Position numbers and translations under genes: made by a program
Part shown: in pieces, positions 16,196 through 24,554 of the stretch
Layout of the letters: the number at the start of each line of letters is the position of its first letter
Numbering within the stretch: the stretch's first letter is position 1
Notes under the pieces: generated by a model
Told to the model about the DNA's origin: nothing
Databases searched by the model: none
Seen by the model: only the letters and a program-made list of their open reading frames with translations
Source: an uncultured Oscillospiraceae bacterium
GTDB taxonomy: Bacteria > Bacillota > Clostridia > Oscillospirales > Oscillospiraceae
Direction: 5' to 3'
Assembly (NCBI GenBank): GCA_947631865.1
Contig: CANRNF010000009.1
Location: 1-56,650, forward strand
Length of the DNA: 56,650 nucleotides

Positions 16196-17296
16196 TTATT
16201 GAGCCGCCGCATCCAGGGCCGCACGGATCACCTGGTCCATGTCGTAGTACTTGTACTCCCCCAGCCGGCCGCCAAAGAGCACATTCTGCTCACGCTCCGC
16301 CAGGGCCTTGTATTGCTTGTACAGCGCCCCATTCTTCTCGTCGTTCACCGGATAATAGGGCTCGTCCCCAGGTTTCCACTCCGCGCTGTACTCCCGGCTG
16401 ATCACCGTCTTTCCCGCATCGCCGCTTCCCTGTTCGAACCACTTGTGCTCGATGATCCGCGTGTACGGCGTGTCCCGGTCCGTGTAGTTCACTATAGCGT
16501 TGCCTTGGTAGCTGGGCTTGTCCAGTTCTTCCACCTCGAACCGCACAGAGCGGTATTCCAACGCGCCAAGCCTATAGCCAAAGTAGGCGTCAATGGGTCC
16601 GGTGTACACCACCTTCTCCGCAAGGGCGTCCAGCTCCGCCTTGTGCTCCAGGTAGTCCACGCCCAGACGCACCTCTATGCCCTCCAGCATATTGGCCACC
16701 ATCTGGGTATAGCCGCCCACTGGGATGCCCTGGTACAGGGCGTTGAAGTAGTTGTTGTCGTAGGTGAACCGCACCGGCAGCCGCTTGATGATGAACGCTG
16801 GCAGTTCTTTGCACGGCCGGCCCCACTGCTTTTCCGTGTAGCCCTTTATCAGTTTCTCGTAGATATCCGTCCCCACCAGGGAGATGGCCTGCTCCTCCAG
16901 GTTCTTCGGCTCGGTGATACCGGCGGCATCCCGCTGGGCGGCTATCTTCGCTTCCGCCTCCTCCGGCGTCAACACGCCCCACATCCGGTTGAAGGTGTAC
17001 ATATTGAAGGGCAGGGAGTAGATCTCCCCCTTGTAGTTGGCGATGGTCCCCAGCTTGAAGTTATAAAACTTCGTGAACCGGCTCACGTACTCCCACACCT
17101 CGGTATCGTTTGTGTGGAACACGTGAGGGCCGTATTTGTGCACGTTGATACCGGCCTGCTCATATGTATACACGTTTCCGGCTATATGGTCCCTCCGGTC
17201 GATGACCAGACACTTCTTCCCGGCGCTCTTCGCCCGCTCGGCGAACACCGCGCCGTAAAGCCCGGCGCCCACGATAAGATAATCGTACTGTTTCAT
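16196..17296 (-). CDS. glf: UDP-galactopyranose mutase
   Basis: FAD enzyme that converts UDP-galactopyranose to UDP-galactofuranose, so the polysaccharide should contain galactofuranose. Residues 4-35 are the dinucleotide fold (DYLIVGAGLYGAVFAERA), followed by IDRRDHIAGN, YGPHVFHTND, the active-site region around KQWGRP and the C-terminal FGGRLGEYKYYDMDQVI. The length of 366 is standard. It overlaps the end of the upstream GT4 gene (ATGA), so they are coupled; that transferase is a candidate galactofuranosyltransferase. Confidence 0.97.
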   Translation of the reverse strand: MKQYDYLIVGAGLYGAVFAERAKSAGKKCLVIDRRDHIAGNVYTYEQAGINVHKYGPHVFHTNDTEVWEYVSRFTKFYNFKLGTIANYKGEIYSLPFNMYTFNRMWGVLTPEEAEAKIAAQRDAAGITEPKNLEEQAISLVGTDIYEKLIKGYTEKQWGRPCKELPAFIIKRLPVRFTYDNNYFNALYQGIPVGGYTQMVANMLEGIEVRLGVDYLEHKAELDALAEKVVYTGPIDAYFGYRLGALEYRSVRFEVEELDKPSYQGNAIVNYTDRDTPYTRIIEHKWFEQGSGDAGKTVISREYSAEWKPGDEPYYPVNDEKNGALYKQYKALAEREQNVLFGGRLGEYKYYDMDQVIRAALDAAAQ

Positions 17297-18369
17297 TTTC
17301 TGGAGTTGATCCCCTTTTTATATAATTGCGCATATTCCCGGGCCATGACGACTTGGTTCAGTTCAGTCGCCACGCGTTCATGGGCGGCGTCCGTCATCCG
17401 ACCGTCGATACCGTTGTCCAGGAGATGCCGGATGACCCGGCAGTACTCCTCAAAGGTCCCGCAGATATAGCCCGTCTTCCCATCCGTGATGGCATCCACA
17501 TTCCCCGGTATCCGGCTCACGATACACAGCCGTTTGAAGTACATGGCCTCCATGATGGAGAACGCCAGCCCCTCGTACAGCGACGTCAGCATAAACACGG
17601 ACGAATCCATCATCCGTTTCACGGCCTGTTCTTTCGTCACCCATCCCGTGATCTCAATGTTCGGGCTGGCCAGTTCGCTCTCCAATTCGCCGCCGCCTAT
17701 CCAGGTGAACTTCACATCCGGGAACGCCGCAGCGATCCGATTGAACATGGCTGGGTCCTTCTGGGGGACTACACGGCCCAAGGTGCATATCCTTATTTCG
17801 TCCGGGCGCTTGTCCCAGTCCAAACCAAACCGGTCCAGCTCCGTCAGGTTCACGCCGTTGTTGATAAAGGTAGCCTGTCGGGACACCTTCTTCGCCGAGT
17901 CATACTCTCCCTCGCAGGAAGCCACCGTGATGCTGGGCCGGCAGCCCAGCATCTTCTCTAACACGTAGTACATCTTCCGCTTTGCGGCGCTGCACTGATA
18001 CATGAGGAAGCTGTAGCCCTGGGGCGAATAGAAGATCGGTGTCTTTTTGCCATCCAGCGCCAAGCGGCCGATGGCGCCCGCTTTGGTGGAATGCAGATGC
18101 ACCACGTCCGGCTGTATTTCATCGAATATACGTCGAACCTCTCGAATCGCCGCCAGATCCTCCCTGGGACTGATCTCCCGGGTCAGGTGCTCAGAGCGGA
18201 TGAACCTGACGCCGGACTTGAACAGCTTTTCCGGCTCCTTCGGCGATTCAGCCCGCTCGTTGTAGAGGATGTACTGCTCGAATTCGTCGCCCAGCCCATT
18301 GGCCAGCGTCTGCAGCGCACCCAGCACGCCGCCGGCAAACGCCTCGATGATATGCAAAACCTTTACCAT
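17293..18369 (-). CDS. Family 4 glycosyltransferase (copy 2 of a tandem pair)
   Basis: GT-B transferase, 358 residues. It has LHIIEAFAGGVLGALQTLANG at the start, DVVHLHSTKAGAIGRLA, the nucleotide-sugar region LGRVVPQKDPAMFNRIA and the ExxxxxE segment EGLAFSIMEAMYFKRLCIVS. It is clearly a paralogue of the gene immediately upstream, with matching C termini (TDAAHERVATELNQVVMAREY). The ATG at 18369 follows GGAGG. The pair probably add successive or related sugars. Confidence 0.93.
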   Translation of the reverse strand: MVKVLHIIEAFAGGVLGALQTLANGLGDEFEQYILYNERAESPKEPEKLFKSGVRFIRSEHLTREISPREDLAAIREVRRIFDEIQPDVVHLHSTKAGAIGRLALDGKKTPIFYSPQGYSFLMYQCSAAKRKMYYVLEKMLGCRPSITVASCEGEYDSAKKVSRQATFINNGVNLTELDRFGLDWDKRPDEIRICTLGRVVPQKDPAMFNRIAAAFPDVKFTWIGGGELESELASPNIEITGWVTKEQAVKRMMDSSVFMLTSLYEGLAFSIMEAMYFKRLCIVSRIPGNVDAITDGKTGYICGTFEEYCRVIRHLLDNGIDGRMTDAAHERVATELNQVVMAREYAQLYKKGINSRK

Positions 18370-18450
18370 CTCTACGCCGCCTCCTTTTCAGAGACAGCGC
18401 AGAGCGCCGGGATTGTTACAACATATATAACAGGGGAACTTCCCCCGTTT

Positions 18451-19542
18451 TCAGTTAGGAGTTGTACCCCCCCCCATGGTTTTCATAGCCTTCTTGTACA
18501 GCTCGCCATATTTCCGTACCATGACGGTCTGGTTCAATTCTGTCGCCACTCGCTCATGGGCCGCATCCGTCATCCGACTGTCTATCCCATCATCCATAAG
18601 GTGTTGGATCACTTCTACGTAGTCCTCCATTCTTTCGCATACATATCCCGTCCTGCGGTTCTCTATCACGTCCACATTCCCAGGTATCCGACTGACGATG
18701 CACAGCCGCCTCAGGTACATCGCCTCCAGCAGTGAAAGTGACAGGCCCTCCCACCGTGATGGCAGCAAAAACACCGCCGACTCCGTGACCTTCCGCAGCG
18801 CTTCCTCTCTCGGCAGCCACCCTGTCACCTCTATATTGGGGCTGGTAAGGACCTCCCGCAGCTCACCGTCCCCTATCCAGGTGAACTTCACGTCCGGGAA
18901 TGCCTCTGCAATCTCGTTGAACCGCTCAGGGTCCTTTTGCCGGGATATCCGCGCCAGCGTGCAGACGTTCACCCCGTCGGATCTCGCTGCAATATCGGGT
19001 ACAAGCGCGTCTACCTCTTGCGCATTGATGCCATTACTGACATAGGTGATGTCCTTCGTTACCCGCTTGCCCTGTTCACACTCGCCCTTGCCGCAGGCGA
19101 CGGTGGTGCATCTGCGGTATCCGCATACTTTCTCAAAAAGAAAGTACATCCGCCGCTTCATCTCCCCACAGCCGTCCATCAGAAAGCTATAGCCGTGTGG
19201 CGTGTAGAATAGAGGCAGCTTCTTCCCGTTTATTGCCCACCGGCCCAGAGCACCTGCCTTGCTGGAATGGAGATGCACTATATCCGGCCGGACCTCTTTC
19301 ACAACGCGTCGTATCTCGAAAAACGCCGCGATATCTTCTCCCGGCCTCAATTCACGGGACAAGTTCTCAGACCGAATCAGCCTTGTTCCCGGCCGAAAGA
19401 GCTTTTCCGGTGCGTCCGGCGTGTTATCCCGACGGGCATACAGTATAATGTGCTCGTCTTGCTCGTCCGAGCCGTTGATAAGCGCCTGCAGAAACGTGAC
19501 CACGCCCCCGCCGAATGCCTCTACGATATGTAATACCCTCAT
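18451..19542 (-). CDS. Family 4 glycosyltransferase (copy 1 of a tandem pair), G9 run at its end
   Basis: GT-B transferase of 363 residues, a paralogue of the next gene (LHIVEAFGGGVVTFLQALING, DIVHLHSSKAGALGRWA, LARISRQKDPERFNEIA, EGLSLSLLEAMYLRRLCIVS). ATG 19542 is chosen because it aligns with the paralogue's start; an in-frame codon at 19578 would overlap galE. The last codons contain nine G (18467-18475) and give the tail MGGGTTPN. With eight G the frame would read on for about 30 codons and stop two bases before the start of the paralogue. Confidence 0.92.
   Translation of the reverse strand: MRVLHIVEAFGGGVVTFLQALINGSDEQDEHIILYARRDNTPDAPEKLFRPGTRLIRSENLSRELRPGEDIAAFFEIRRVVKEVRPDIVHLHSSKAGALGRWAINGKKLPLFYTPHGYSFLMDGCGEMKRRMYFLFEKVCGYRRCTTVACGKGECEQGKRVTKDITYVSNGINAQEVDALVPDIAARSDGVNVCTLARISRQKDPERFNEIAEAFPDVKFTWIGDGELREVLTSPNIEVTGWLPREEALRKVTESAVFLLPSRWEGLSLSLLEAMYLRRLCIVSRIPGNVDVIENRRTGYVCERMEDYVEVIQHLMDDGIDSRMTDAAHERVATELNQTVMVRKYGELYKKAMKTMGGGTTPN
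18467..18475 (-). repeat. G9 homopolymer at the 3' end of a glycosyltransferase gene
   Basis: Nine G in the coding strand. The stop used changes with the number of G: nine give the short tail seen, ten stop almost at once, eight extend translation to the next gene's start region. Confidence 0.9.
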
Positions 19543-19547
19543 CCCTG

Positions 19548-20522
19548 TTAAAACTCTCTCTGCTCGTGCCAGGTCCATGCATGTTTCACGATGGTTTCTA
19601 TATCTCCATACATGGGCTCCCAGCCCAGGACGCGCTTCGCCTTCTCGCTGCTGCCTACCAGGATCGCCGGGTCTCCCGGCCGCCGCTCAGACAGCACTAC
19701 CGGGATATCTCTCTCCGTCACCCGCTTCGCCGCCTCTATCAGCTCCAGCACGCTCGTCCCCTTCGTGTTCCCAAGGTTCAGAAACTGGCTCTCCTTCCCC
19801 GCCTCCAGGTGCCGCAGCGCCAGCAGGTGTGCCGCCGCCAGGTCGCTCACATGTATGTAGTCCCGGATGCAGCTCCCGTCCCGCGTCGGATAGTCCGTAC
19901 CGAACACCTTCACGTTGGGCCGCTTTCCCGACGCCGCGTCCAATATCAGCGGGATGATGTGCGTCTCCGGGTCGTGGGCTTCCCCTATCTCTCCCTCCGG
20001 GTCCGCTCCCGCCGCGTTGAAGTACCGCAGCACCACGTACTTCAGCCCATAGGCTCTCTCGTAGTCCTTGAATATCCGCTCCACCGCGTACTTGGTGAAG
20101 CCATAGGGATTGATGGGGTTCTGAGGCATGTCCTCCGTGATGGGCGTCTTCTCCGGCTCCCCGTAGGTAGCGCAGCTGGACGAGAAGATGATCTTATCGC
20201 AGCCAAATTTGCGCATCACCTTCAGCAGGTTCAGCGTACAGCCGATGTTGTTGTAGTAGTACTTCTCCGGCTCCGCCACCGACTCCCCCACATAGGCATA
20301 GGCCGCGAAGTGGAACACCGCCTCGATGGGATACCTCTCGAACACCGCCTCGATCTGGCCGATGTTCTTCAAGTCCCCCTCGATGAGCGTTCCCCACTTC
20401 ACCGCCTCCCGGTGACCGTATATGAGATTGTCGAACACCACCGTCTCATAGCCCTCATGGGCCAGGAGCTTGTTGATGTGGGAACCGATGTATCCGGCTC
20501 CGCCTGTCACCAAAATAGCCAC
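19548..20522 (-). CDS. galE: UDP-glucose 4-epimerase
   Basis: NAD-dependent epimerase supplying UDP-galactose for the galactose transferases and for Glf. It is a 324-residue SDR enzyme: VTGGAGYIGSHINKLL (NAD loop), IFSSSCATYGEP (Ser), YGFTKYAVERI (YxxxK), FNAAGADPEGEIGE and the C-terminal GWEPMYGDIETIVKHAWTW, all specific to GalE. The GTG at 20522 is the only start giving the full NAD loop. It ends 5 bases before the following glycosyltransferase start. Confidence 0.96.
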   Translation of the reverse strand: MAILVTGGAGYIGSHINKLLAHEGYETVVFDNLIYGHREAVKWGTLIEGDLKNIGQIEAVFERYPIEAVFHFAAYAYVGESVAEPEKYYYNNIGCTLNLLKVMRKFGCDKIIFSSSCATYGEPEKTPITEDMPQNPINPYGFTKYAVERIFKDYERAYGLKYVVLRYFNAAGADPEGEIGEAHDPETHIIPLILDAASGKRPNVKVFGTDYPTRDGSCIRDYIHVSDLAAAHLLALRHLEAGKESQFLNLGNTKGTSVLELIEAAKRVTERDIPVVLSERRPGDPAILVGSSEKAKRVLGWEPMYGDIETIVKHAWTWHEQREF

Positions 20523-20545
20523 GTTTCTTACTCAGTTCCCCTTCT

Positions 20546-21052
20546 TTACTCTCCGTTCATACCCAGAACAGCGCCAAAGGTCTTGAAGATGATCTTCAAA
20601 TCTGTGCCTATGCTTCTCTCCCGTATGTATTGCAGGTCCATCTCCACCCACTCGTCAAAACTGCACAGATTTCGGTCCTTCCGCACCTGCCAGTAGCAGG
20701 TCAGCCCCGGCGTCACGCTCAGCCTCTGCCGCTGGTAATCGCTGTACTGCGCTACCTCCCGCGGCACCGGCGGCCGGGGTCCCACGATGCTCATGTCTCC
20801 CCGAAGCACGTTCCAAAGCTGGGGCAGCTCATCTATGCTCGTCTTACGGATGAACTTTCCCATCCGCGTGATACGCGGGTCGTCCTTGATCTTGAATACC
20901 GGCCCATCCATCTCATTCTGGCCCATCAGTTCATCCAGGCGCTCCTCAGCATCCACTACCATGGACCGAAACTTATAAAACCGGAATTCCTTCCCATCCT
21001 TGCCCACCCTCGTCTGCGTGAAGATGGGCGCTCCCTTCGGGTCATCCAGCAC
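20546..21052 (-). CDS. Second initiating sugar transferase, N terminus out of frame with any start
   Basis: Polyprenyl-phosphate sugar-1-phosphate transferase domain: TQTRVGKDGKEFRFYKFRSM, DDPRITRMGKFIRKTSIDELPQLWNVLRGDMSIVGPRP and LSVTPGLTCYWQVRKD. The GTG at 21052 is the first possible start, yet the frame is open further upstream and encodes the missing membrane helix and lead-in (YLFIKRAFDIAAS, then GLIVLSPLFLVVSILIV). No ATG, GTG or TTG exists between the G8 run at 21196-21203 and GTG 21052, nor between that run and the TAA above it. One extra G would join it in frame to the preceding sugar transferase. The intact domain can thus be made only by slippage or in another phase state. Confidence 0.88.
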   Translation of the reverse strand: MLDDPKGAPIFTQTRVGKDGKEFRFYKFRSMVVDAEERLDELMGQNEMDGPVFKIKDDPRITRMGKFIRKTSIDELPQLWNVLRGDMSIVGPRPPVPREVAQYSDYQRQRLSVTPGLTCYWQVRKDRNLCSFDEWVEMDLQYIRERSIGTDLKIIFKTFGAVLGMNGE

Positions 21053-21186
21053 GATGAGAATAGAAACGACAAGAAACAGGGGCGATAATACAATGAGTCC
21101 GGCTGCCGACGCGGCGATATCGAACGCACGCTTTATAAACAGATACGACCATCCGTGCCGGTTCCACGAACTGTATACACTTCTTC

Positions 21187-21909
21187 CTAGTAAGTCCCCC
21201 CCCTGTGGACTACTACAGATATCGTTTTAAAGAGGATCTTTATATCCAGCTTTAGACACTGGTTTTCCACATAGTACAGCTCCAACTTCTGCCGCTCCCC
21301 GGTCTCATAGGTGCTGTCGTTCCGCCCATGGGTCTGCCAGTAGCCTGTGATGCCCGGCTTCACAGACAGAAGTGTCCGCTGTTCTTCCGCTCTGTAATAC
21401 TTTCCCAGTTCCTCCCGCAGCACCGGCCGCGGGCCCACAAGAGACATATCACCTTTTAAAATGTTTAATAGCTGCGGCAACTCATCCAGGCTCGTCCGAC
21501 GCAGCACCGCCCCAAAGCAATGCTCTCCGTCTCCAGGCTTCTTGTAGCCGATGAGCCGCGGGTCGTCACGCAGTTTGAACTCCCGTTTGTATTCCTCCAA
21601 CTGCTCCGACGTCAGCGTATCTTCCAGAGCGTCCGCCCCTCGCCGCATGGTCCGGAACTTAAAGACAGATATCTCTTTCCCATTCAGACCAATGCGCTTA
21701 TGGGCATAAAAAGGGATGCCTGGGTCTCTGACCATGATCATCAACGCGATGACCGCCATGGGAACGAGGCATATCGCCGTCATTAACGCCGAGGCCACGA
21801 TATCGAACACACGCTTTATGAACTTGTATGCGCGGCTGGTGTTGCCGGTGACCTCCGCGACCTTTGTCGGAGCGTCCGCCACCGCCGTCGTTCTGTTCTC
21901 AGCGTCCAA
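21187..21909 (-). CDS. Initiating sugar transferase (undecaprenyl-phosphate sugar-1-phosphate transferase)
   Basis: Starts the repeat unit by moving a sugar-1-phosphate to undecaprenyl phosphate at the inner membrane. It is 240 residues: one helix-hairpin (FIKRVFDIVASALMTAICLVPMAV), YAHKRIGLNGKEISVFKFRTMRRGAD, a DDPR motif, LRRTSLDELPQLLNILKGDMSLVGPRP and the KPGITGYWQTHGRND segment. The TTG at 21909 follows GGGGGAGAG. The end, VVVHRGGTY, is typical of the family, so this phase looks normal; the tail is encoded across the G8 run. Confidence 0.94.
   Translation of the reverse strand: MDAENRTTAVADAPTKVAEVTGNTSRAYKFIKRVFDIVASALMTAICLVPMAVIALMIMVRDPGIPFYAHKRIGLNGKEISVFKFRTMRRGADALEDTLTSEQLEEYKREFKLRDDPRLIGYKKPGDGEHCFGAVLRRTSLDELPQLLNILKGDMSLVGPRPVLREELGKYYRAEEQRTLLSVKPGITGYWQTHGRNDSTYETGERQKLELYYVENQCLKLDIKILFKTISVVVHRGGTY
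21196..21203 (-). repeat. G8 homopolymer between two sugar-transferase frames
   Basis: Eight G in the last codons of the first sugar transferase. A ninth G, or a -1 ribosomal or polymerase slip on this run, puts translation into the frame that encodes the whole second sugar transferase. Confidence 0.9.
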
Positions 21910-21926
21910 GCTCGCTCTCCCCCAAC

Positions 21927-22868
21927 TCAGGCCCTTTCCATGAGCCCTCTGTAGTACTCTATCGTCTTCGCCAGGCCCTCCCGCAGAGGCACCTTCGGCT
22001 CCCAGCCCAGCAGTGCCTTCGCCTTCGTGATATCCGGCCGCCGCTGCTTCGGGTCGTCTTTCGGAAGCTCCTTGTGCACCAGCTTCGACCCGCTTTTCGT
22101 CTGCTGCAGCACTTCCTCCGCCAGCTCCAACATCGTGAACTCACCAGGGTTTCCCAGATTCACCGGGCCCGTGATATCCTCTGCCGAGTTCATCATCCGG
22201 TAGATGCCCTCGATCAGGTCGTCCACGTAGCAGAAGCTCCGCGTCTGCTTCCCGTCGCCGTACACCGTCAGGTCCTCGCCCCGCAGCGCCTGGTTCACGA
22301 AGTTGCTGATCACACGCCCGTCCTTGGGGTCCATCTTCGGGCCGTATGTATTGAAGATGCGGATCACCTTGATCTTCACGCCGTACTCCCGGTGGTAGTC
22401 GAAGCACAGCGTCTCCGCCGCACGCTTCCCCTCGTCGTAGCAGCTGCGTATCCCGTCCGGATTCACATTGCCCCAGTACGTCTCCGGCTGGGGGTGCACC
22501 TGCGCGTCCCCGTATACCTCCGACGTGGAGAACTGCAAAACCGTGGCGTCGTTCTTTCGCGCTAACTCCAGCATGTTCAGCATCCCGAACACGCTGGTCT
22601 TCAGCGTGTGCACCGGGTCCGCCTGGTACGCCGGGGGACTTGCCGGGCACGCCGCGTTATAGATCTGGTCCACTTCCAGCTCTATCGGCTCCACGATGTC
22701 GTGCCGGATGAACTGGAAGTTGGGCTTATCCATCAACTCCCGGATGTTCTCCGTCCGTCCGGTCTGCAGGTTATCCAGGCAGTACACATAGTTCGCCGGG
22801 TCCTTCAAAAGCCTCTCGCACAGGTTGGAACCTAAGAAGCCTGCGCCGCCGGTCACCAATATCCGCAT
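21927..22868 (-). CDS. UDP-glucuronate decarboxylase (UDP-xylose synthase)
   Basis: SDR enzyme (313 residues) that oxidises and decarboxylates UDP-glucuronate to UDP-xylose. It has [17 protein letters not shown], the UXS-specific stretch [23 protein letters not shown] (read in parts), [20 protein letters not shown] (YxxxK) and [10 protein letters not shown]. It follows ugd by 12 bases, giving a two-step route from UDP-glucose to UDP-xylose. GAAGG precedes the ATG. Confidence 0.95.
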   Translation of the reverse strand: MRILVTGGAGFLGSNLCERLLKDPANYVYCLDNLQTGRTENIRELMDKPNFQFIRHDIVEPIELEVDQIYNAACPASPPAYQADPVHTLKTSVFGMLNMLELARKNDATVLQFSTSEVYGDAQVHPQPETYWGNVNPDGIRSCYDEGKRAAETLCFDYHREYGVKIKVIRIFNTYGPKMDPKDGRVISNFVNQALRGEDLTVYGDGKQTRSFCYVDDLIEGIYRMMNSAEDITGPVNLGNPGEFTMLELAEEVLQQTKSGSKLVHKELPKDDPKQRRPDITKAKALLGWEPKVPLREGLAKTIEYYRGLMERA

Positions 22869-22880
22869 CCTTCTCTACCC

Positions 22881-24101
22881 TCAATCCCGATGGTACTGGT
22901 CCCGCGTGTACAGCTTGTCCGCCGCCGGCGCCAAAACATCGTCATACCGGTTCGCGATGATCACGTCGCTCTCCGCCATGAACGCCGACAAGTCGTTGTT
23001 CACGCTGTATCCGTTGAACTCGCTCTGGTCCTTCAGCGTGGGCTCATAGACCACGATCTTCACGCCCTGGTCCGCCAGGTACTTCATCACGCCCTGGATG
23101 GCGCTCTCACGGAAGTTGTCCGAGTTGGACTTCATCGTCAGCCGGTACACGCCCACCACGGGCGCGTTCTTGCCACTCAGACGCTTCATCACCTGGGAGG
23201 CGATGTGCTCCTTGCGCACATCATTGGTCTCCACCACCGCACGGATCAGCCGCTGGGGCACGTCCGCGCAGTTGGCTAGAAGCTGCTTTGTGTCCTTCGG
23301 GAAGCAGTACCCGCCGTAGCCGAAACTCGGGTTGTTGTATCCGTCCCCGATGCGGTAGTCCAGGCACACCCCGTCGATGATCTCACGGGCGTTCAGACCG
23401 TTCAGCTCCGCGTAGGTGTCCAGCTCGTTGAAGAAGCTCACGCGCATGGCCAGATAGGTATTGGCGAACAGCTTCACCGCCTCCGCCTCTGTGAAGCCCA
23501 TCACCAGCACGGGCACATCCTCCCGTAGGGCGGCTTCCTTCAGAAGCTGACCAAACGCCTCCGCCGCCTTTACCAGCCGATCGTCCTCCATATCCGTCCC
23601 CACGATGATCCGCCGGGGGTAGAGATTGTCGTACAGCGCCCGGCTCTCCCGCAGAAATTCCGGGCTGAATAGGATATTCTTACATCCCGTCTTCTCCCGC
23701 AGGCTCTTGGTATATCCCACGGGGATGGTGCTCTTGATGACGATGATGGCGTCCGGGGCGTATTCCATCACCTGGGCCACCACATCCTCCACCGCGGAGG
23801 TATCGAAATAGTGCTTGTGAGGGTCATAGTTGGTGGGCGTCGCCACGATCACCAGGTCCGCGCCCGTATAGGCTTCCTTCCCGTCTGTGGTCACTGTGAG
23901 GTGCAGGTCCTTCGTCGCCAGGAATTCCTCGATCTCCGGGTCACGGATGGGGGACCGCTTTTCCTTGTTCAGCATGTCTGCTTTCGCCTGATGCTGACAC
24001 GTGGCCACCACCTCGTGCTCCCGCGACAGCAGCACCGCCATGCTCAGTCCTACATACCCGATCCCCGCTACCGCGATCTTGCCGATAGTTTCATTTTTCA
24101 T
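22881..24101 (-). CDS. ugd: UDP-glucose 6-dehydrogenase
   Basis: Makes UDP-glucuronate with NAD, the first committed step of the locus. It is 406 residues long: IAVAGIGYVGLSMAVLLSREHEV (NAD loop), VIVATPTNYD, IVIKSTIPVGYT, FSPEFLRES, the catalytic-Cys region FGYGGYCFPKDTKQL and a C-terminal UDP-binding domain. It is the first gene after the promoter at 24.37 kb, with a leader of about 250 bases. Members of this length resemble the E. coli-type Ugd. Confidence 0.95.
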   Translation of the reverse strand: MKNETIGKIAVAGIGYVGLSMAVLLSREHEVVATCQHQAKADMLNKEKRSPIRDPEIEEFLATKDLHLTVTTDGKEAYTGADLVIVATPTNYDPHKHYFDTSAVEDVVAQVMEYAPDAIIVIKSTIPVGYTKSLREKTGCKNILFSPEFLRESRALYDNLYPRRIIVGTDMEDDRLVKAAEAFGQLLKEAALREDVPVLVMGFTEAEAVKLFANTYLAMRVSFFNELDTYAELNGLNAREIIDGVCLDYRIGDGYNNPSFGYGGYCFPKDTKQLLANCADVPQRLIRAVVETNDVRKEHIASQVMKRLSGKNAPVVGVYRLTMKSNSDNFRESAIQGVMKYLADQGVKIVVYEPTLKDQSEFNGYSVNNDLSAFMAESDVIIANRYDDVLAPAADKLYTRDQYHRD

Positions 24102-24171
24102 CCGTCTTCTGTTCCTATTCTTTCTTTTTATGTCTCCGGTCCATCCGGAAGCGCCTCCGCGCAGCAGGGAT

Positions 24172-24233
24172 AAAAAAGCTTGCCCTCCCGAGGAAAGGTC
24201 GCCGGAAAAGGGGACGCCCTTTCTCCGCCAGCC
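24172..24233 (-). promoter_or_regulatory. Leader hairpins of the polysaccharide operon, attenuator-like
   Basis: On the minus strand the leader holds a hairpin GGAGAAAGGG-cgtc-CCCTTTTCC (24211-24233), then CCTTTC-ctcg-GGAGGG (24183-24198) followed by CAAGC and six T (24172-24177). The second looks like an intrinsic terminator about 70 bases before ugd. Another small hairpin, GGGTAT-tgaatc-ATACCC, lies at 24269-24286. Long clostridial polysaccharide operons are often controlled by antitermination in such leaders; that role is inference. Confidence 0.45.
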
Positions 24234-24359
24234 TCATCCATACCGCGCGGTAGTCATTATATTTTGCGGGTATGATTCAATACCCATGCGGAACCCTTTG
24301 TCACTTGATCTGCATAGCACAATCATTCCATGGTACGATAACTATCAAAATACTAAAAA

Positions 24360-24388
24360 ATTATACTCTGCGATGCCTTTATTGTCAA
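24360..24388 (-). promoter_or_regulatory. Consensus promoter of the polysaccharide operon
   Basis: On the minus strand a perfect TTGACA (24383-24388) and TATAAT (24360-24365) with 17 bases between. It is the only strong promoter seen in front of ugd, and no other consensus promoter was found within the 20-kb gene run. Confidence 0.85.
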
Positions 24389-24507
24389 CAAAATACGGCC
24401 TTCCAAATGCTTACAATCCCTATATTTTCTGTACTTTTAACCAAATTGTAACTATATATGGTTATTCTGGCGGTTCCCTCTTGGCGCCCGCATTTTTGGG
24501 CACAGAC

Positions 24508-24539
24508 AACCGCCCTGCATCAGACGATGCAGGGCGGTT
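24508..24539. terminator. Strong hairpin after the anti-sigma gene
   Basis: A perfect 13-base stem (AACCGCCCTGCAT) with a six-base loop. The T run is on the plus strand, so it would mainly stop plus-strand transcription toward the anti-sigma gene, but the stem may also end the minus-strand sigma/anti-sigma transcript. Confidence 0.6.
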
Positions 24540-24554
24540 TTAGTATATCGCGCG

